55,114 nt of DNA from Ulvibacterium sp. (GCF_028285715.1 NZ_JANQOO010000011.1:1-55114), one strand, 5' to 3'. Shown: positions 43,783 to 53,719, numbered from the stretch's first letter. The notes: generated by a model not told the origin, from the sequence alone. Program-made: numbers and translations.

Positions 43783-44616
43783 ATGAGAAAAACTTTAGTA
43801 ATTCTTTTATGGCCCATTTTTTCCGTTGGGCAATCCATTGGGTTTATTGATGTAGTACATGAGAAAAAAAATGAACCCTATATCGAAGTAAGTGCCAATA
43901 AAAATGGCGGGACCGCGGTTTTTAATCGAACGTATCGTTCAGGTTGTATAGGATCTTACGAAATTAGATGGACATTTTCAAAAGATTTAAGTTTGCTCCA
44001 ACCTGGTGAGACCTTTGGAGTTACCCTTCAATGTGCAAGTTGCCGCACTCCCTGCGGTTATAAATGGGGTATAGCCGACGTTTTGGGATCCAACAACGTG
44101 CTGAAGATACCGAGCTATCCGGAGTACACCTATAATGGCAATATCACTCTCACAAGTAGATCCGGTGGTAGTTCCGGGGTTTTCGACTGGCAGCCCAGCC
44201 AGCTCTCAAATACATATAACTTTACCTATCAGCCCAAGAAGCCAGCAAAATTAACCGCAATTGCATTCTCCATTGCCGGACATCGCATCTACTATGTTTT
44301 TGGTGAAGCTAAAAGGCCTACTTCAAATAGCATAAACTGCCATAGCCTCCTTGGTCTGGGCAAACTGGTTAACAGTCTGGAGCTTGGTGCCTATGAGGGC
44401 TACCCCTGGGATTGGATGGATAAGACCATAGACTATGCCCTAAATCACATAGCGGCCTCAAATTGCCTTGGTAACACCTATCTTAAAAATCTAAAATCAA
44501 GAATGTACCAGGCGGGTGATACCCGTGTTTTTTATTCAGAAATACAGTCCTATTCACGAAAGCTTGAATCGGAGGTGGCATCCTCATGTGCGGCCTGTTC
44601 TAGCTGCACCCGATAA
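43783..44616 (+). CDS. Secreted cysteine-rich protein of unknown function
   Basis: The 277-residue precursor has a signal peptide (1-17, ending SVGQ). The N-terminal half (about 20-190) is a beta-rich domain with CASCRTPCG, and the C-terminal part is helical (SLLGLGKLVNSLELGAYEGYPWDWMDKTIDYALNHI) and ends CAACSSC. The six clustered C-terminal and central cysteines suggest disulphides. I do not recognise the family. It is divergent from the other Cys-containing secreted gene over a shared inverted repeat, and precedes a histidine-kinase operon after 105 bases. Confidence 0.65.
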   Translation: MRKTLVILLWPIFSVGQSIGFIDVVHEKKNEPYIEVSANKNGGTAVFNRTYRSGCIGSYEIRWTFSKDLSLLQPGETFGVTLQCASCRTPCGYKWGIADVLGSNNVLKIPSYPEYTYNGNITLTSRSGGSSGVFDWQPSQLSNTYNFTYQPKKPAKLTAIAFSIAGHRIYYVFGEAKRPTSNSINCHSLLGLGKLVNSLELGAYEGYPWDWMDKTIDYALNHIAASNCLGNTYLKNLKSRMYQAGDTRVFYSEIQSYSRKLESEVASSCAACSSCTR

Positions 44617-44721
44617 AGGACACCTTTGCCGCATCAACTGTAACTAAAAAAGGGGTTGAAATATTCGACCGGTCAAAAAATAGGATAGCTTGTAAAGCAA
44701 AAATTTGATAACTTTAAAGTA

Positions 44722-46653
44722 ATGACCACCAAGCAACTGTACATCATTACCGTTCTTCTATGCCTATTTATGCCGATTCAGGTTTTTGGTCAGAAAGCCC
44801 AGATAGACAGCCTCTTAGCCATTTTGCAGCAGTCCGATTCTAAAAAGGAAAAAGCCAAATTGCAAATACTTCTATCGAAAATGTTTGAACGTACGGACAT
44901 TACGGAAAGCAAAAAGTTTGCAGAAAAAACATTACTTTTTGACAACGACTCCTTAAAAAGTGAGGCGCATAACCAGTTGGGCAGGGCCTACTTCTATCAA
45001 AATCAGTTGGATTCCGCGTCCTATCATTTCATGGAGTCCGTTCATCTGCTCAATGGACTGGACTACCAAGACCAGGCCGCGTCGGTTAAAATTAGCCTTG
45101 GCGCCGTACATCTTAGAAAAGGGGACTATAAAAACGCAGTGGCCACCTTGATTCAAAGTGCGCAGTATTTTGAAAAGAAAGGCGACAGCGTAAATATGGC
45201 CAAATGTTATAGCAACGTATCCTCTGCATTTGGTGAACTGGGGGACTCCAAAAAGGCCATCGCCTATGGTGAGCGCGCACTGGCCATCTTTACCCAAAAA
45301 AATATGCTTCCTTTCAAGGCCGTTACATTACCAAACCTTGCCGGTGAATTTTTAAAATTAGGGGATACCCTAAAGGCCAAATCCTATTTTTTACAAGCGG
45401 AAGCCCTGGCAAAGGAACGTAACGATCTATTCTCTCTGGCCAGAATTTACAACAACCTGGGCAATATGTACCTAGAAACCGATTACCCCCAGTCCGAAAA
45501 CTATTTAACGAGGGCGCTTAGCCTTCGGAAGGAGACCAAGAGCAATGACGGAATCGGGACTTTGTACAACAATCTGGGCTATCTACAACTAAAAAAAGGA
45601 AATGCACAAAAAGCCATCCCTTATTTGGAAACCGCTCTACAGTATGGCAAAGGGTCCAACGCAAGTACTACATACAACAACTTGGCAGATGCCCATCGAC
45701 AATTAAGGGATTACAAGACTGCTCTGTTCTTTGAAGAAAAGAAAAACGCCCTAAACGACAGTATTCTGAAGGTAGAAAATCAAAAGGCCATTGCCGAGAT
45801 CTCGACCAAATACGAAACTGAAAAAAAGGAAAAAGAAATCCTAAACCTACAGCATAGCAATCTACAGACCAACATTAAAAGAAGGCAAAGTAGAAACCTG
45901 ATGTATGCGGCCTTTGCCCTGCTGTTCATCGGTGGTGTCCTAACCTATGCCTATGTGAAAAACATAAGAAAAAGAAGAATCATTGCCGAGCAATTGCAGG
46001 AATTGGAAAGTCAAAAAGTTGAAAAACTACTCAAGGAGCAAGAATTGATAGGAATCGATGCCATGATCGAGGGGCAGGAAAAAGAACGGCAGCGTATAGC
46101 CGAAGACCTGCACGACAGCCTAGGCGGAAAACTTTCGGCCCTAAAGTTATTCGTTGAGGATATCAAAAAAAACGATCAGGCCTTGTATGATAAAATAAAG
46201 GCCGTTTTGGACGAATCCTATAACGATGTGCGTCATATTTCGCATCAAAGGAATGCATCGGCCATGATAGAAAAGGGGCTTATCCCCGCGGTCAATCGGG
46301 TGGCCGACCGATTGAAATCAACGGAAAGACTTCAAGTTGAGGTTACCAATATCGATTTTAAAAAGAAGATTCAGAACTTCATCGAACTACAACTTTTTAG
46401 GATTATTCAGGAGCTGCTCACCAATACCATAAAACATGCCAAGGCCAAAAACGTAAACATCCAATTTTCAGAAGAGGATAACACCCTTAATGTGGTATAT
46501 GAGGATGACGGCATAGGTTTCGATACCCAAAAAACGGATTCTGGCGTCGGTCTGAAAAACATGGGAAACCGAATACAAAAAATTGGTGGCGCACTTACTA
46601 TCGATTCAAAACCCGGTAACGGCACCACTATCATCTTAAATGTCCCGATATGA
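44722..46653 (+). CDS. TPR-containing sensor histidine kinase (NarL-type)
   Basis: The 643-residue protein has a signal-anchor (1-23), a periplasmic array of about seven TPR-like repeats (about 50-345; for example AHNQLGRAYFYQNQLDSA, YNNLGNMYLETDYPQ), a transmembrane helix (about 393-412), a HisKA_3 dimerisation domain with His464 in AEDLHDSLGG, and a HATPase domain (about 545-643; GVGLKNMGNRI). TPR kinases of this form are common in Bacteroidota; what the TPRs bind is unknown. Its stop overlaps the ATG of the response regulator by four bases. Confidence 0.94.
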   Translation: MTTKQLYIITVLLCLFMPIQVFGQKAQIDSLLAILQQSDSKKEKAKLQILLSKMFERTDITESKKFAEKTLLFDNDSLKSEAHNQLGRAYFYQNQLDSASYHFMESVHLLNGLDYQDQAASVKISLGAVHLRKGDYKNAVATLIQSAQYFEKKGDSVNMAKCYSNVSSAFGELGDSKKAIAYGERALAIFTQKNMLPFKAVTLPNLAGEFLKLGDTLKAKSYFLQAEALAKERNDLFSLARIYNNLGNMYLETDYPQSENYLTRALSLRKETKSNDGIGTLYNNLGYLQLKKGNAQKAIPYLETALQYGKGSNASTTYNNLADAHRQLRDYKTALFFEEKKNALNDSILKVENQKAIAEISTKYETEKKEKEILNLQHSNLQTNIKRRQSRNLMYAAFALLFIGGVLTYAYVKNIRKRRIIAEQLQELESQKVEKLLKEQELIGIDAMIEGQEKERQRIAEDLHDSLGGKLSALKLFVEDIKKNDQALYDKIKAVLDESYNDVRHISHQRNASAMIEKGLIPAVNRVADRLKSTERLQVEVTNIDFKKKIQNFIELQLFRIIQELLTNTIKHAKAKNVNIQFSEEDNTLNVVYEDDGIGFDTQKTDSGVGLKNMGNRIQKIGGALTIDSKPGNGTTIILNVPI

Positions 46654-47282
46654 GCGTGAAGGTAATTCTGGTGGACGATCACAAATTGTTCTTGAATGGG
46701 CTGGAATCCATTTTAAAGAACGAACTGGGTATCGATGTCATCGGCACAGCGACCAACGGCCTCGAATTACTGGAGCTTATGGAAAGTCTTGACCCGAAAA
46801 TTATCCTTACCGATATCCGAATGCCGGTTATGGATGGTATTGCCATTGCCAAACTCTTCCAAAAAAAATACCCAAGGATATCGATTATAGCCTTAAGTAT
46901 GTACGACCAAGAAGATGATGTTGTTGAAATGCTGGATGCCGGAGCCAAGGGCTACCTTATAAAGAATGCCGAGAAGGAGGAACTGTTGGAAGCTATACAT
47001 GCCGTTTCCAGGGGGATGCATTATTTTAGTCCGAAGTTCAAGGGAATCCATGAGAAGTGGACGGCCCTAGAAAGGCAAAACAAGGACTTGAAGCTTACCC
47101 GAAGGGAGCGACAAATATTAACCCTTCTTTCCGAGGGAAAAACCAGTCAGCAAATGGCCCAAGAATTAAACCTAAGCCGATTCACCGTGGACACCCACAG
47201 AAAGAATATCCATAAAAAACTGGGGATAAAAAGCAATCTGATCCTGGCCAAAGAAGCGAACAGATATCTAGGTAATGGTTAG
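46650..47282 (+). CDS. LuxR/NarL-family response regulator
   Basis: This 210-residue protein has a receiver domain (acidic pair near 9-10, phosphoacceptor Asp55 in ILTDIRMPVMDG, Lys in GYLIKNA) and a C-terminal LuxR helix-turn-helix (about 150-208; LTRRERQILTLLSEGKTSQQMA). It is translationally coupled to the kinase through an ATGA overlap. A NarL-like inverted repeat lies about 3 kb upstream, between two divergent secreted-protein genes, making those candidate targets. Confidence 0.95.
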   Translation: MSVKVILVDDHKLFLNGLESILKNELGIDVIGTATNGLELLELMESLDPKIILTDIRMPVMDGIAIAKLFQKKYPRISIIALSMYDQEDDVVEMLDAGAKGYLIKNAEKEELLEAIHAVSRGMHYFSPKFKGIHEKWTALERQNKDLKLTRRERQILTLLSEGKTSQQMAQELNLSRFTVDTHRKNIHKKLGIKSNLILAKEANRYLGNG

Positions 47283-47315
47283 CAGCAAGGTAAATAGGCT
47301 TTTCCACCCATTTTT

Positions 47316-47332
47316 GCCCTAAAAAGTAGGGC
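47316..47332. other. Short hairpin between convergent genes
   Basis: GCCCTA and TAGGGC form a perfect 6-bp stem around AAAAG. T residues lie on the wrong side for an intrinsic terminator on either strand. Its role is unclear; it sits between the convergent response-regulator and GH26-like genes. Confidence 0.35.
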
Positions 47333-47348
47333 GAAGATATTAAAATCC

Positions 47349-48479
47349 TTAATTGCCCATATACAGATTATCATATAAATCCTGGGAGGATTTGATATAC
47401 TTGGGCTGGGCAGTAACCGCCTTCCATCGCTTACTTATGGAATCACTTAAGTGAAGGCGGGCATCAATTCTTTTAAACGTTGGATTTTCATACCACATAG
47501 GGTGCGAATCCCAGTGACAATTGATATAGTGTACCGCTTTTACTACATCCGGATTATCATCAATAGTCTTAAAAAAAGGGATAAACCATTTTTGCCAAGC
47601 CTCTTCGGCCTGCTGGGGATTATCCAATTGTGTTTCCAGGGTGTTTCCCGTAGTCTTGGCATCAACATCCGAAATGGTTGGTGAGGCTTCCGCTATAAAA
47701 ACGGGTTTTCCTTTTTTCCTTGCGAAAGGAATCATTTTTTGGTCCGCCCACCGATTGAAAAATGAAAAGCCCAACCAGTCCACATAGTCATCCCCCGGGT
47801 ACCATGATTCCAAATCACCGGCATTGGGAGACATGAAACCTGTGGATTGCCATACGTATGCCGTGTTGGTAACGCCCTTTGCCCTGCACCTATCTACAAT
47901 TCTTTTGTAGGCCTTTATGGTACTTTCCTTATCATAATGGTTCCATGGTTCGCCATCAAATTCATAGGCTATACGCAAAAAAACCGGTCGTTTCCCAAGG
48001 GATAAAAGAAAATCGGCCAATCGGTCAATGTACGCATCGTGCGTGCCATCGGCAACCTTCTCTTCATGATTCACGAACTGTAGTCCAATGGCCAAGGCCA
48101 TGTTCGCATAATCTGGGTCGTTCAATTGCAATGTAGCATTGTAATCGTTATCCCCCCAATCATGGGTTTCATATAGGCCATCCAGCCCTTCCATAACGCG
48201 GCCAAAAGAATTTTCACCGGGGTTAATATTGGTATAAGTGGTCCAACCGGCCGGCCTATCAAAATGATCCAAATAACCATCGCTATATTCATCCAAACCG
48301 CCAACGGCTTCAAGCTCTTGCCCCACAAAGAGCAGTACCTCACCATCCTTGGGTTCAAATTTGGCCCGCTTTCGGACCTGTTTTTTTTCAGTTTCCAATG
48401 GCATAGCATCCATCTTCCTTTGTTGCTTTTCGCCACATGCCAGTAGTAGGGTCAAGCAACCTATAATTCCTATTTTCAT
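47349..48479 (-). CDS. GH26-like glycoside hydrolase lipoprotein, possible beta-1,3-xylanase
   Basis: The 376-residue precursor has a lipobox ending LLAC (Cys15). The catalytic domain (about 46-350) has FLRIAYEFDGEPWN with the likely acid/base Glu173 and VFIAEASP with the likely nucleophile Glu264, placed as in GH26 TIM barrels; YVWQSTGF and FSFFNRW lie between them. It lacks the HEMNG motif of GH26 mannanases. GH26 also includes beta-1,3-xylanases. With a GH43 xylosidase-like enzyme and a sugar porter in the same operon, a xylan substrate is plausible. It follows the GH43 gene by five bases. Confidence 0.75.
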   Translation of the reverse strand: MKIGIIGCLTLLLACGEKQQRKMDAMPLETEKKQVRKRAKFEPKDGEVLLFVGQELEAVGGLDEYSDGYLDHFDRPAGWTTYTNINPGENSFGRVMEGLDGLYETHDWGDNDYNATLQLNDPDYANMALAIGLQFVNHEEKVADGTHDAYIDRLADFLLSLGKRPVFLRIAYEFDGEPWNHYDKESTIKAYKRIVDRCRAKGVTNTAYVWQSTGFMSPNAGDLESWYPGDDYVDWLGFSFFNRWADQKMIPFARKKGKPVFIAEASPTISDVDAKTTGNTLETQLDNPQQAEEAWQKWFIPFFKTIDDNPDVVKAVHYINCHWDSHPMWYENPTFKRIDARLHLSDSISKRWKAVTAQPKYIKSSQDLYDNLYMGN

Positions 48480-48484
48480 TTTCT

Positions 48485-50077
48485 TTAGTTGATTTCTTTA
48501 TACTCGAACCACTCAAAATCGGCATGATGGGTATTCCTGGCAAGGTCTTGACAACAAATACCGACAAAGCTTCCCGTAAAGGCAGGACGATACCGATTGC
48601 TACCCTCCCTTACATAGTCGTCCGACAAGATACTCGCATCCAGTTCAACGCCTAATTTTTCAAATTTGTCTTCCCCAAGTCCGAAAAAAAACTGCAGCTT
48701 ATCCCGATCCATTTCGCCGCGTAACACAATCGATTCCTGATTTGTGACATCCACCAATTCCTCTTGAAAGCTCATTTTGAAATTATCCGAAGTAATAACA
48801 CACAAGTACTTCCGGGTTCCCTCATAATTGGAGGTAATACAGGCATAATGGTAATGACCGGTATTGTAATAGAATACCAGACCGGCCATATGTAGCATAT
48901 GATCGGGATGAAAATCAATAGAAGTCGTTACACGAACATGAAAATCCTGGATTCTTCTTGCGAGTAGACTTTGTTGATGCAAGGAAGTTAAAGATTCCTT
49001 GCCATACAATCTTAAAAACCCTCTTCTGTCCATAAGGCTACACCAACTTTCGGCAATCGGTATACGTAGGGATTGAAAATCCATAGGGATTTCCTTTTGA
49101 TCAAAACTGATTCTTATGGAAGTTGTTTCGTGAAGGAATTGGGGTAAATCGGGACAAGAGATTTCCAAACGGGGCACTCGACTTCCTCCCTTTAAATAAG
49201 GCCAGCCTTCTTTCCAAATGACTTCTTCAATAGCTGTCTCCCGTCCCAAAATGCAATTGCCATGAGTCGTCAAAGGTCGCCCTACCAAAAAAACGGTAAA
49301 CCAGTCGCCGTTTTGGGTCTGTACCAAATCCCCATGTCCACACTTCTGTAGCGGGTGGTTCTTCTTAGCGGCTGCGGATACAAAGGGATTTTCAGGGTGA
49401 AATTCATATGGACCAAAAATATCACTACTACGCCCAATGCTCATGGCATGACCATACTCCGTACCTCCTTCTGCCAATATAAGATAGTAATATCCATCTT
49501 TCCAGTACAGATGGGGGCCCTCGGAAAGACCCAAAGCCGTGCCCTCCGTAAGGTAATGCACTTCACCTATCAGCTTTTGGCCCACCGGGTCATATTCCTG
49601 CATTTCTATCCCTCCAAAAAATTTACCGCCACGATGATCGACCAACATGCTGAGGAACCACTTTTTTCCATCGGTATCGTGAAAGAGAGAACCGTCAAAA
49701 CCGCGCGAAGACAAATAAATCGGTTCGCTCCAGTCGCCGGTAACGTCCTTTGTCGTTACCAGATAATTGGGAGTATCCTTCCAAATACTATCAAAAGACC
49801 GTACATTGGAGTACACCAGATAAAAAGTACCTTTATCATAGGAGAGACATGGTGCCCATACCCCACAGGAATCCGGGTTACCCCGCATATCCAACTGAGA
49901 AAGACGATTCAACGGTCGGGCAATCAGCTTCCAGTTTTTGAGGTCCCTGGAATGATGGATCTGCACGCCTGGAAACCATTCAAAGGTAGATGTGGCAATA
50001 TAATAGTCCTCGCCTACCCTACAAATGGAGGGATCTGGGTTGAATCCCCGTAATATCGGATTTTGTATATAATTCAT
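48485..50077 (-). CDS. GH43 beta-xylosidase-like glycoside hydrolase (cytoplasmic)
   Basis: The 530-residue protein has no signal peptide and should be cytoplasmic. The five-bladed propeller (about 5-310) carries the GH43 triad: Asp15 in GFNPDPSICR, Asp128 in RGFDGSLFHD and Glu186 in SEGPHLYW. The C-terminal beta-sandwich (about 325-530; DUF1349-like) completes the xylosidase/arabinofuranosidase architecture. It would act on imported short xylo-oligosaccharides. It overlaps the porter gene by four bases (ATGA) and precedes the GH26-like gene, so all three are one operon. Confidence 0.92.
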   Translation of the reverse strand: MNYIQNPILRGFNPDPSICRVGEDYYIATSTFEWFPGVQIHHSRDLKNWKLIARPLNRLSQLDMRGNPDSCGVWAPCLSYDKGTFYLVYSNVRSFDSIWKDTPNYLVTTKDVTGDWSEPIYLSSRGFDGSLFHDTDGKKWFLSMLVDHRGGKFFGGIEMQEYDPVGQKLIGEVHYLTEGTALGLSEGPHLYWKDGYYYLILAEGGTEYGHAMSIGRSSDIFGPYEFHPENPFVSAAAKKNHPLQKCGHGDLVQTQNGDWFTVFLVGRPLTTHGNCILGRETAIEEVIWKEGWPYLKGGSRVPRLEISCPDLPQFLHETTSIRISFDQKEIPMDFQSLRIPIAESWCSLMDRRGFLRLYGKESLTSLHQQSLLARRIQDFHVRVTTSIDFHPDHMLHMAGLVFYYNTGHYHYACITSNYEGTRKYLCVITSDNFKMSFQEELVDVTNQESIVLRGEMDRDKLQFFFGLGEDKFEKLGVELDASILSDDYVREGSNRYRPAFTGSFVGICCQDLARNTHHADFEWFEYKEIN

Positions 50078-51612
50078 CGTCCTATCAATTCCTTTTCCAG
50101 CTGTTCCAAAGACTTTCCCTTGGTTTCCGGCAATATTCTAAATAGCACAAAGAATCCGATAACGGCTATCATACCAAAAATGAAAAAGCTTAGGGCATTG
50201 CCTAAGTTGGATAGTTCCCAAGGAAACACTTGCTGCACCAACCAACTGGCAAAACTATTTACGAAACCAATTACCCCTATGGCCAAACCTCTGTATTTGT
50301 TAGGGTACATTTCCGACAGCAGGACCCACATTACGGGACCTAGGGAAAAAGCGAAACAGGCAATAAATCCCAAAATTCCTATCAAGATCAAGGTAGCATT
50401 CATTTCAGTAGCCGCTTCAATCAAGGTGCCTTCATTTTTTGCATAAACCTGAGTTCCCAAAGCCGATTTCATGGCATTTTTGAAATCGACATCGTTTTCG
50501 AATTTTTTGTCGGCAAATTGGGCCAAAGCATCTTTATCAATATTTTCGAGCTGCGCAATTTCCGTGGATTTCAGTTCGTAGGTGGCGTTGTTGAATCCAT
50601 AAGCACATAGAAGCATACTAATCGCAATACCTGCCATACCAAAAAGTAATAAGGGCCTTCTTCCAAGCCTATCGATCAAAAACATGGCAACAATAGTGAA
50701 AACCACTGTGGTAAAACTGAGAAAAACTCCTGAAGTAAAGGCCGCATCCGTACCAATACCCGTTTGCTTAAAGATGGATGTGGCATAAAAGTATATCGCA
50801 TTTATACCGGTAAATTGCTGCAGAATTCCTATGGTAAGACCCACCAAAAAGATAAAGCGCAAGGTGGGCTTTACCAATTCCCCAATGGATACCTTTACCG
50901 TGCTTTTTTGATCACGAATGCTCTTTTCAATCGAATTGATCTCTTCCTTGGCATTTTCATCCCCGTGCAACTGCCTTAAAACCCGGTTGGCATCCGCGAC
51001 CTTGCCTCGCATATACAACCAACGTGGACTCCTGGGGACAAAGAACATAAATAAAAAATAGAGCAGGGCCGGCACCAACTCAACACCTAACATCCATCGC
51101 CAAACCGTGCCTTCCGTAAGAAACGAATCCCCCGAACTGTAAACTTTATTGAAGTAATAATTACTTAAAAATGCGGCAAAAAAACCGAGAACGATATTCA
51201 ATTGCTGAATGGAAACCAACTTTCCACGGTTTTCTGCATTAGAAATCTCGGCAATATAGGTGGGTGCCAATATCAGGGCGGCCCCAAAGGCCAAACCACC
51301 TATCATACGTGCAATATACAGCATTTCATAGGATAGTGCATAAGCGGAAAAAAGTGCCGAAACGGCATATAAAAAGGCTACTATGATCAATATCTTTTTT
51401 CTCCCGACCCTATCACTTAACCGGCCGGAGATCAGCATGGCAATCATTGCGGAAAAAGAAGGCGAACTTACCGCCCAACCGGTCTGGGCATCGTTTAAAT
51501 CAAATTCGGGACCGGCATAGGACATGACGCCCGAGATAATACCGGCATCAAAGCCAAATAAAAATCCTCCTAGGGAGACGACAAAGGCTATAAACAAGGT
51601 TCTTTTGGTCAT
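50074..51612 (-). CDS. Sugar porter (MFS, XylE-like)
   Basis: The 512-residue inner-membrane protein has twelve helices and sugar-porter signatures: GFDAGIISGVMSY in helix 1, GRLSDRVGRKK in loop 2-3, PESPRWL-like PRSPRWLYMRGK before the central loop, and PETKGKSLEQLE at the C-terminus. It resembles the D-xylose/proton symporter XylE. A hydrophilic insert of about 70 residues lies between helices 9 and 10 (ELKSTEIAQLENIDKDALA onward), larger than in E. coli XylE. It is the first gene of the xylan-type operon. Confidence 0.93.
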   Translation of the reverse strand: MTKRTLFIAFVVSLGGFLFGFDAGIISGVMSYAGPEFDLNDAQTGWAVSSPSFSAMIAMLISGRLSDRVGRKKILIIVAFLYAVSALFSAYALSYEMLYIARMIGGLAFGAALILAPTYIAEISNAENRGKLVSIQQLNIVLGFFAAFLSNYYFNKVYSSGDSFLTEGTVWRWMLGVELVPALLYFLFMFFVPRSPRWLYMRGKVADANRVLRQLHGDENAKEEINSIEKSIRDQKSTVKVSIGELVKPTLRFIFLVGLTIGILQQFTGINAIYFYATSIFKQTGIGTDAAFTSGVFLSFTTVVFTIVAMFLIDRLGRRPLLLFGMAGIAISMLLCAYGFNNATYELKSTEIAQLENIDKDALAQFADKKFENDVDFKNAMKSALGTQVYAKNEGTLIEAATEMNATLILIGILGFIACFAFSLGPVMWVLLSEMYPNKYRGLAIGVIGFVNSFASWLVQQVFPWELSNLGNALSFFIFGMIAVIGFFVLFRILPETKGKSLEQLEKELIGR

Positions 51613-51692
51613 ATGTTGGAATGTTTAGGAATGAATCACATTACATGGGTCAAAATTTGAGAGTGTATACTTGGTTTTCTTCAGTGCATATA

Positions 51693-52748
51693 TTAGAATT
51701 GTGTATCGTGCTTAACGGGGAATTGGTCCGGAATTTTTTCGTCCGGCTCTCCCAAGTTCTGTCGTAGGTCAATTTCAATACCTCTGGCAATTGTTGAAAT
51801 GGGGACATCGTTTGCGGTTCCTTCAAATGGATTCTCACCCGTTCGCCCAATTCTTTCCATCGTATGGAATATCCAGGCTACGATGATATAGAAAGGGATG
51901 GACAACCAAGCGAACAAATCACTTACCAAGGGATGGGCATTCAAAAAACCATTGCCAATCTCAATGAATTGTGGTACCATGGCCAAAGGAAGGAGTAAAA
52001 TAAAAATCCACATAAAAAAATGATTTAGGGTAGCGAATTGTCTAGGATACGGAAAATTTTTGATACGTTCACTTTTACCCTGAAGTGTAAACAATTCCTG
52101 AAGTATGGCCTCGAGTTCCAAAAAGGAGAACTCCCATAGTACTCCTTGCTCCTTGAGCTTTCTTAAGTGATGGGACTGCAAGTACAATAAAGCAGTCTGC
52201 TTGTTGTTCTTATCCATTACATAAGCCAGATCCCTTTCTGAAATATAAGGCTTTAAATCATCTACCAGATCGCAATCCAGCTCGGGTGGCCGCACGTTCC
52301 ATTCTTGATTGGTCCTGTGGCCTATACTGGTTTCCCACGGTCTGGGCATACGCATGGCATGCCGCAAGGCGTTCATCCAAGCGATATGGCGATATGTCAG
52401 AACCTTTATTTCACGGTGTAGCTCATTTTCGGCCAAGGGAGATGGGGCGTTTTCGTTCGATACCATGTCCTGCACGAACATACCAAAGGTTCTCGAGGTG
52501 TTGACAATGCCTCCCCAAATTTTGCGTGCCTCCCAAATTCTTCCGTAAGCCGAATTATTCTGAAATCCAATAACGAAGGCCACGGCCGTACCGATCAGGG
52601 CCAAAGGGGTCCAGGGAATCTTTATCCAGCCCAAATCAAAAAAGTAATATATGGCCACCCAAACCACTATTATCAGAAGAAAAAGAAGAGTTTCAAATCG
52701 GGTCCATAGTGCCATTTCAAGGGCGGTATATTTCTTTTTAATATGCAT
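51693..52748 (-). CDS. Bestrophin-family anion channel
   Basis: The 351-residue membrane protein belongs to the bestrophin/UPF0187 family of pentameric anion channels. Recognisable segments are the first helix region (WTRFETLLFLLIIVVW), FQNNSAYGRIWEARKIWGG in the neck region, YRHIAWMNALRHAMR, and the later PLAMVP and FYIIVAWIFHTMERIGRTGENPFEG. ATG 52748 (MHIKKKYTALEMA) gives the family start. The sugar porter follows 80 bases downstream on the same strand; the two probably have separate roles. Confidence 0.9.
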   Translation of the reverse strand: MHIKKKYTALEMALWTRFETLLFLLIIVVWVAIYYFFDLGWIKIPWTPLALIGTAVAFVIGFQNNSAYGRIWEARKIWGGIVNTSRTFGMFVQDMVSNENAPSPLAENELHREIKVLTYRHIAWMNALRHAMRMPRPWETSIGHRTNQEWNVRPPELDCDLVDDLKPYISERDLAYVMDKNNKQTALLYLQSHHLRKLKEQGVLWEFSFLELEAILQELFTLQGKSERIKNFPYPRQFATLNHFFMWIFILLLPLAMVPQFIEIGNGFLNAHPLVSDLFAWLSIPFYIIVAWIFHTMERIGRTGENPFEGTANDVPISTIARGIEIDLRQNLGEPDEKIPDQFPVKHDTQF

Positions 52749-53191
52749 GACTGATAGTATTAGAAGTTCATTGAATCTATGTATTTGTTTGGCTATTCCC
52801 GTAGCAATCCGTTTTGCCAGCAAATCCAACAACGTAAATCTTCGAATCTCCAAAAGGGATAGTTGTGCAATGTATGAATATTTGGGGGTATCCGGATAAA
52901 TTAAAGCTGTCCCATTGAAAAACCGAGAAGTAATAAGGTCTTGGTAATCCCAATATTTATAGGGTTTAGGTTTACTTCAAACGGTGAAAATAGTATCTCC
53001 AAAAACCCTTTTATAAAAACCAAAATTTGAACTCTACCCAGTTCCGTGATCAAAAAAAACTGGATTATTTCGTATCTTGGCCTTACTTGGATTTGGAACC
53101 AGCGATTCTGTGTTAAAAGTAATTTCAAATGCGCAAAATCGTTTTTTTATTCATAACATTAGGGGTTGATGTGAATTAGGTTTTTGAATTA

Positions 53192-53719
53192 ATGTATATG
53201 GATCATCAGTGGCTGGTTAGGGTAGAGAAGCTGTTTAAAAGGCATTATCAAGAGCTTTGTTTAATTGCCTATAGCTTTGTTTCCGATCTTGATGAAGCCG
53301 AGGATATTGTACAGGATGTATTTATTTCCCTACTAAGACGGCAAGATCATAACATACTAAATATGGAAGGGTATGTGAAAAAATCGGTCAGAAATGCCAG
53401 CCTCAATAAAATTAGGCAATCAAAAAAGCTGGAGCCTATCTCCGAGAAAGTACTGAAACTCCCCCAATATGAAAGTCCGCAACGGATTGACCATGATGAG
53501 GAAATCAAGATTGCCATAGAAAACCTACCTCTGCAATGCAAGAGGGTATTTGAGCTCTGTGCCCTGGAAGGTAAAAAGTATAGTACCGCGGCCGAAACCC
53601 TGAACATCTCCGTAAACACGGTTAAATCGCACATGAAAAAGGCCTACAAAATCCTTCGCGTGGAGCTACAGGACACACAATTGTTTCTGTTATTGTTGTT
53701 AATTTCGCATTTACGGTAG
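53192..53719 (+). CDS. ECF sigma factor (FecI/SusC-locus type)
   Basis: The 175-residue protein has sigma region 2 (about 13-80; FKRHYQELCLIAYSFVSDLDEAEDIVQDVF) and region 4 (about 112-163; LPLQCKRVFELCALEGKKYSTAAETLNISVNTVKSHM). Bacteroidota use such factors with an adjacent FecR-type anti-sigma to switch on SusC/SusD uptake loci when a substrate is sensed. FecR is encoded 83 bases downstream. A hydrophobic tail (TQLFLLLLLISHLR) is common in this subgroup. Confidence 0.95.
   Translation: MYMDHQWLVRVEKLFKRHYQELCLIAYSFVSDLDEAEDIVQDVFISLLRRQDHNILNMEGYVKKSVRNASLNKIRQSKKLEPISEKVLKLPQYESPQRIDHDEEIKIAIENLPLQCKRVFELCALEGKKYSTAAETLNISVNTVKSHMKKAYKILRVELQDTQLFLLLLLISHLR

Noticed and set aside
49355-50053. 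Plus-strand frame of 232 codons inside the GH43 gene
   Set aside because: It is antisense to a full-length, catalytically intact GH43 enzyme; its length is a by-product of the coding constraints on the other strand.
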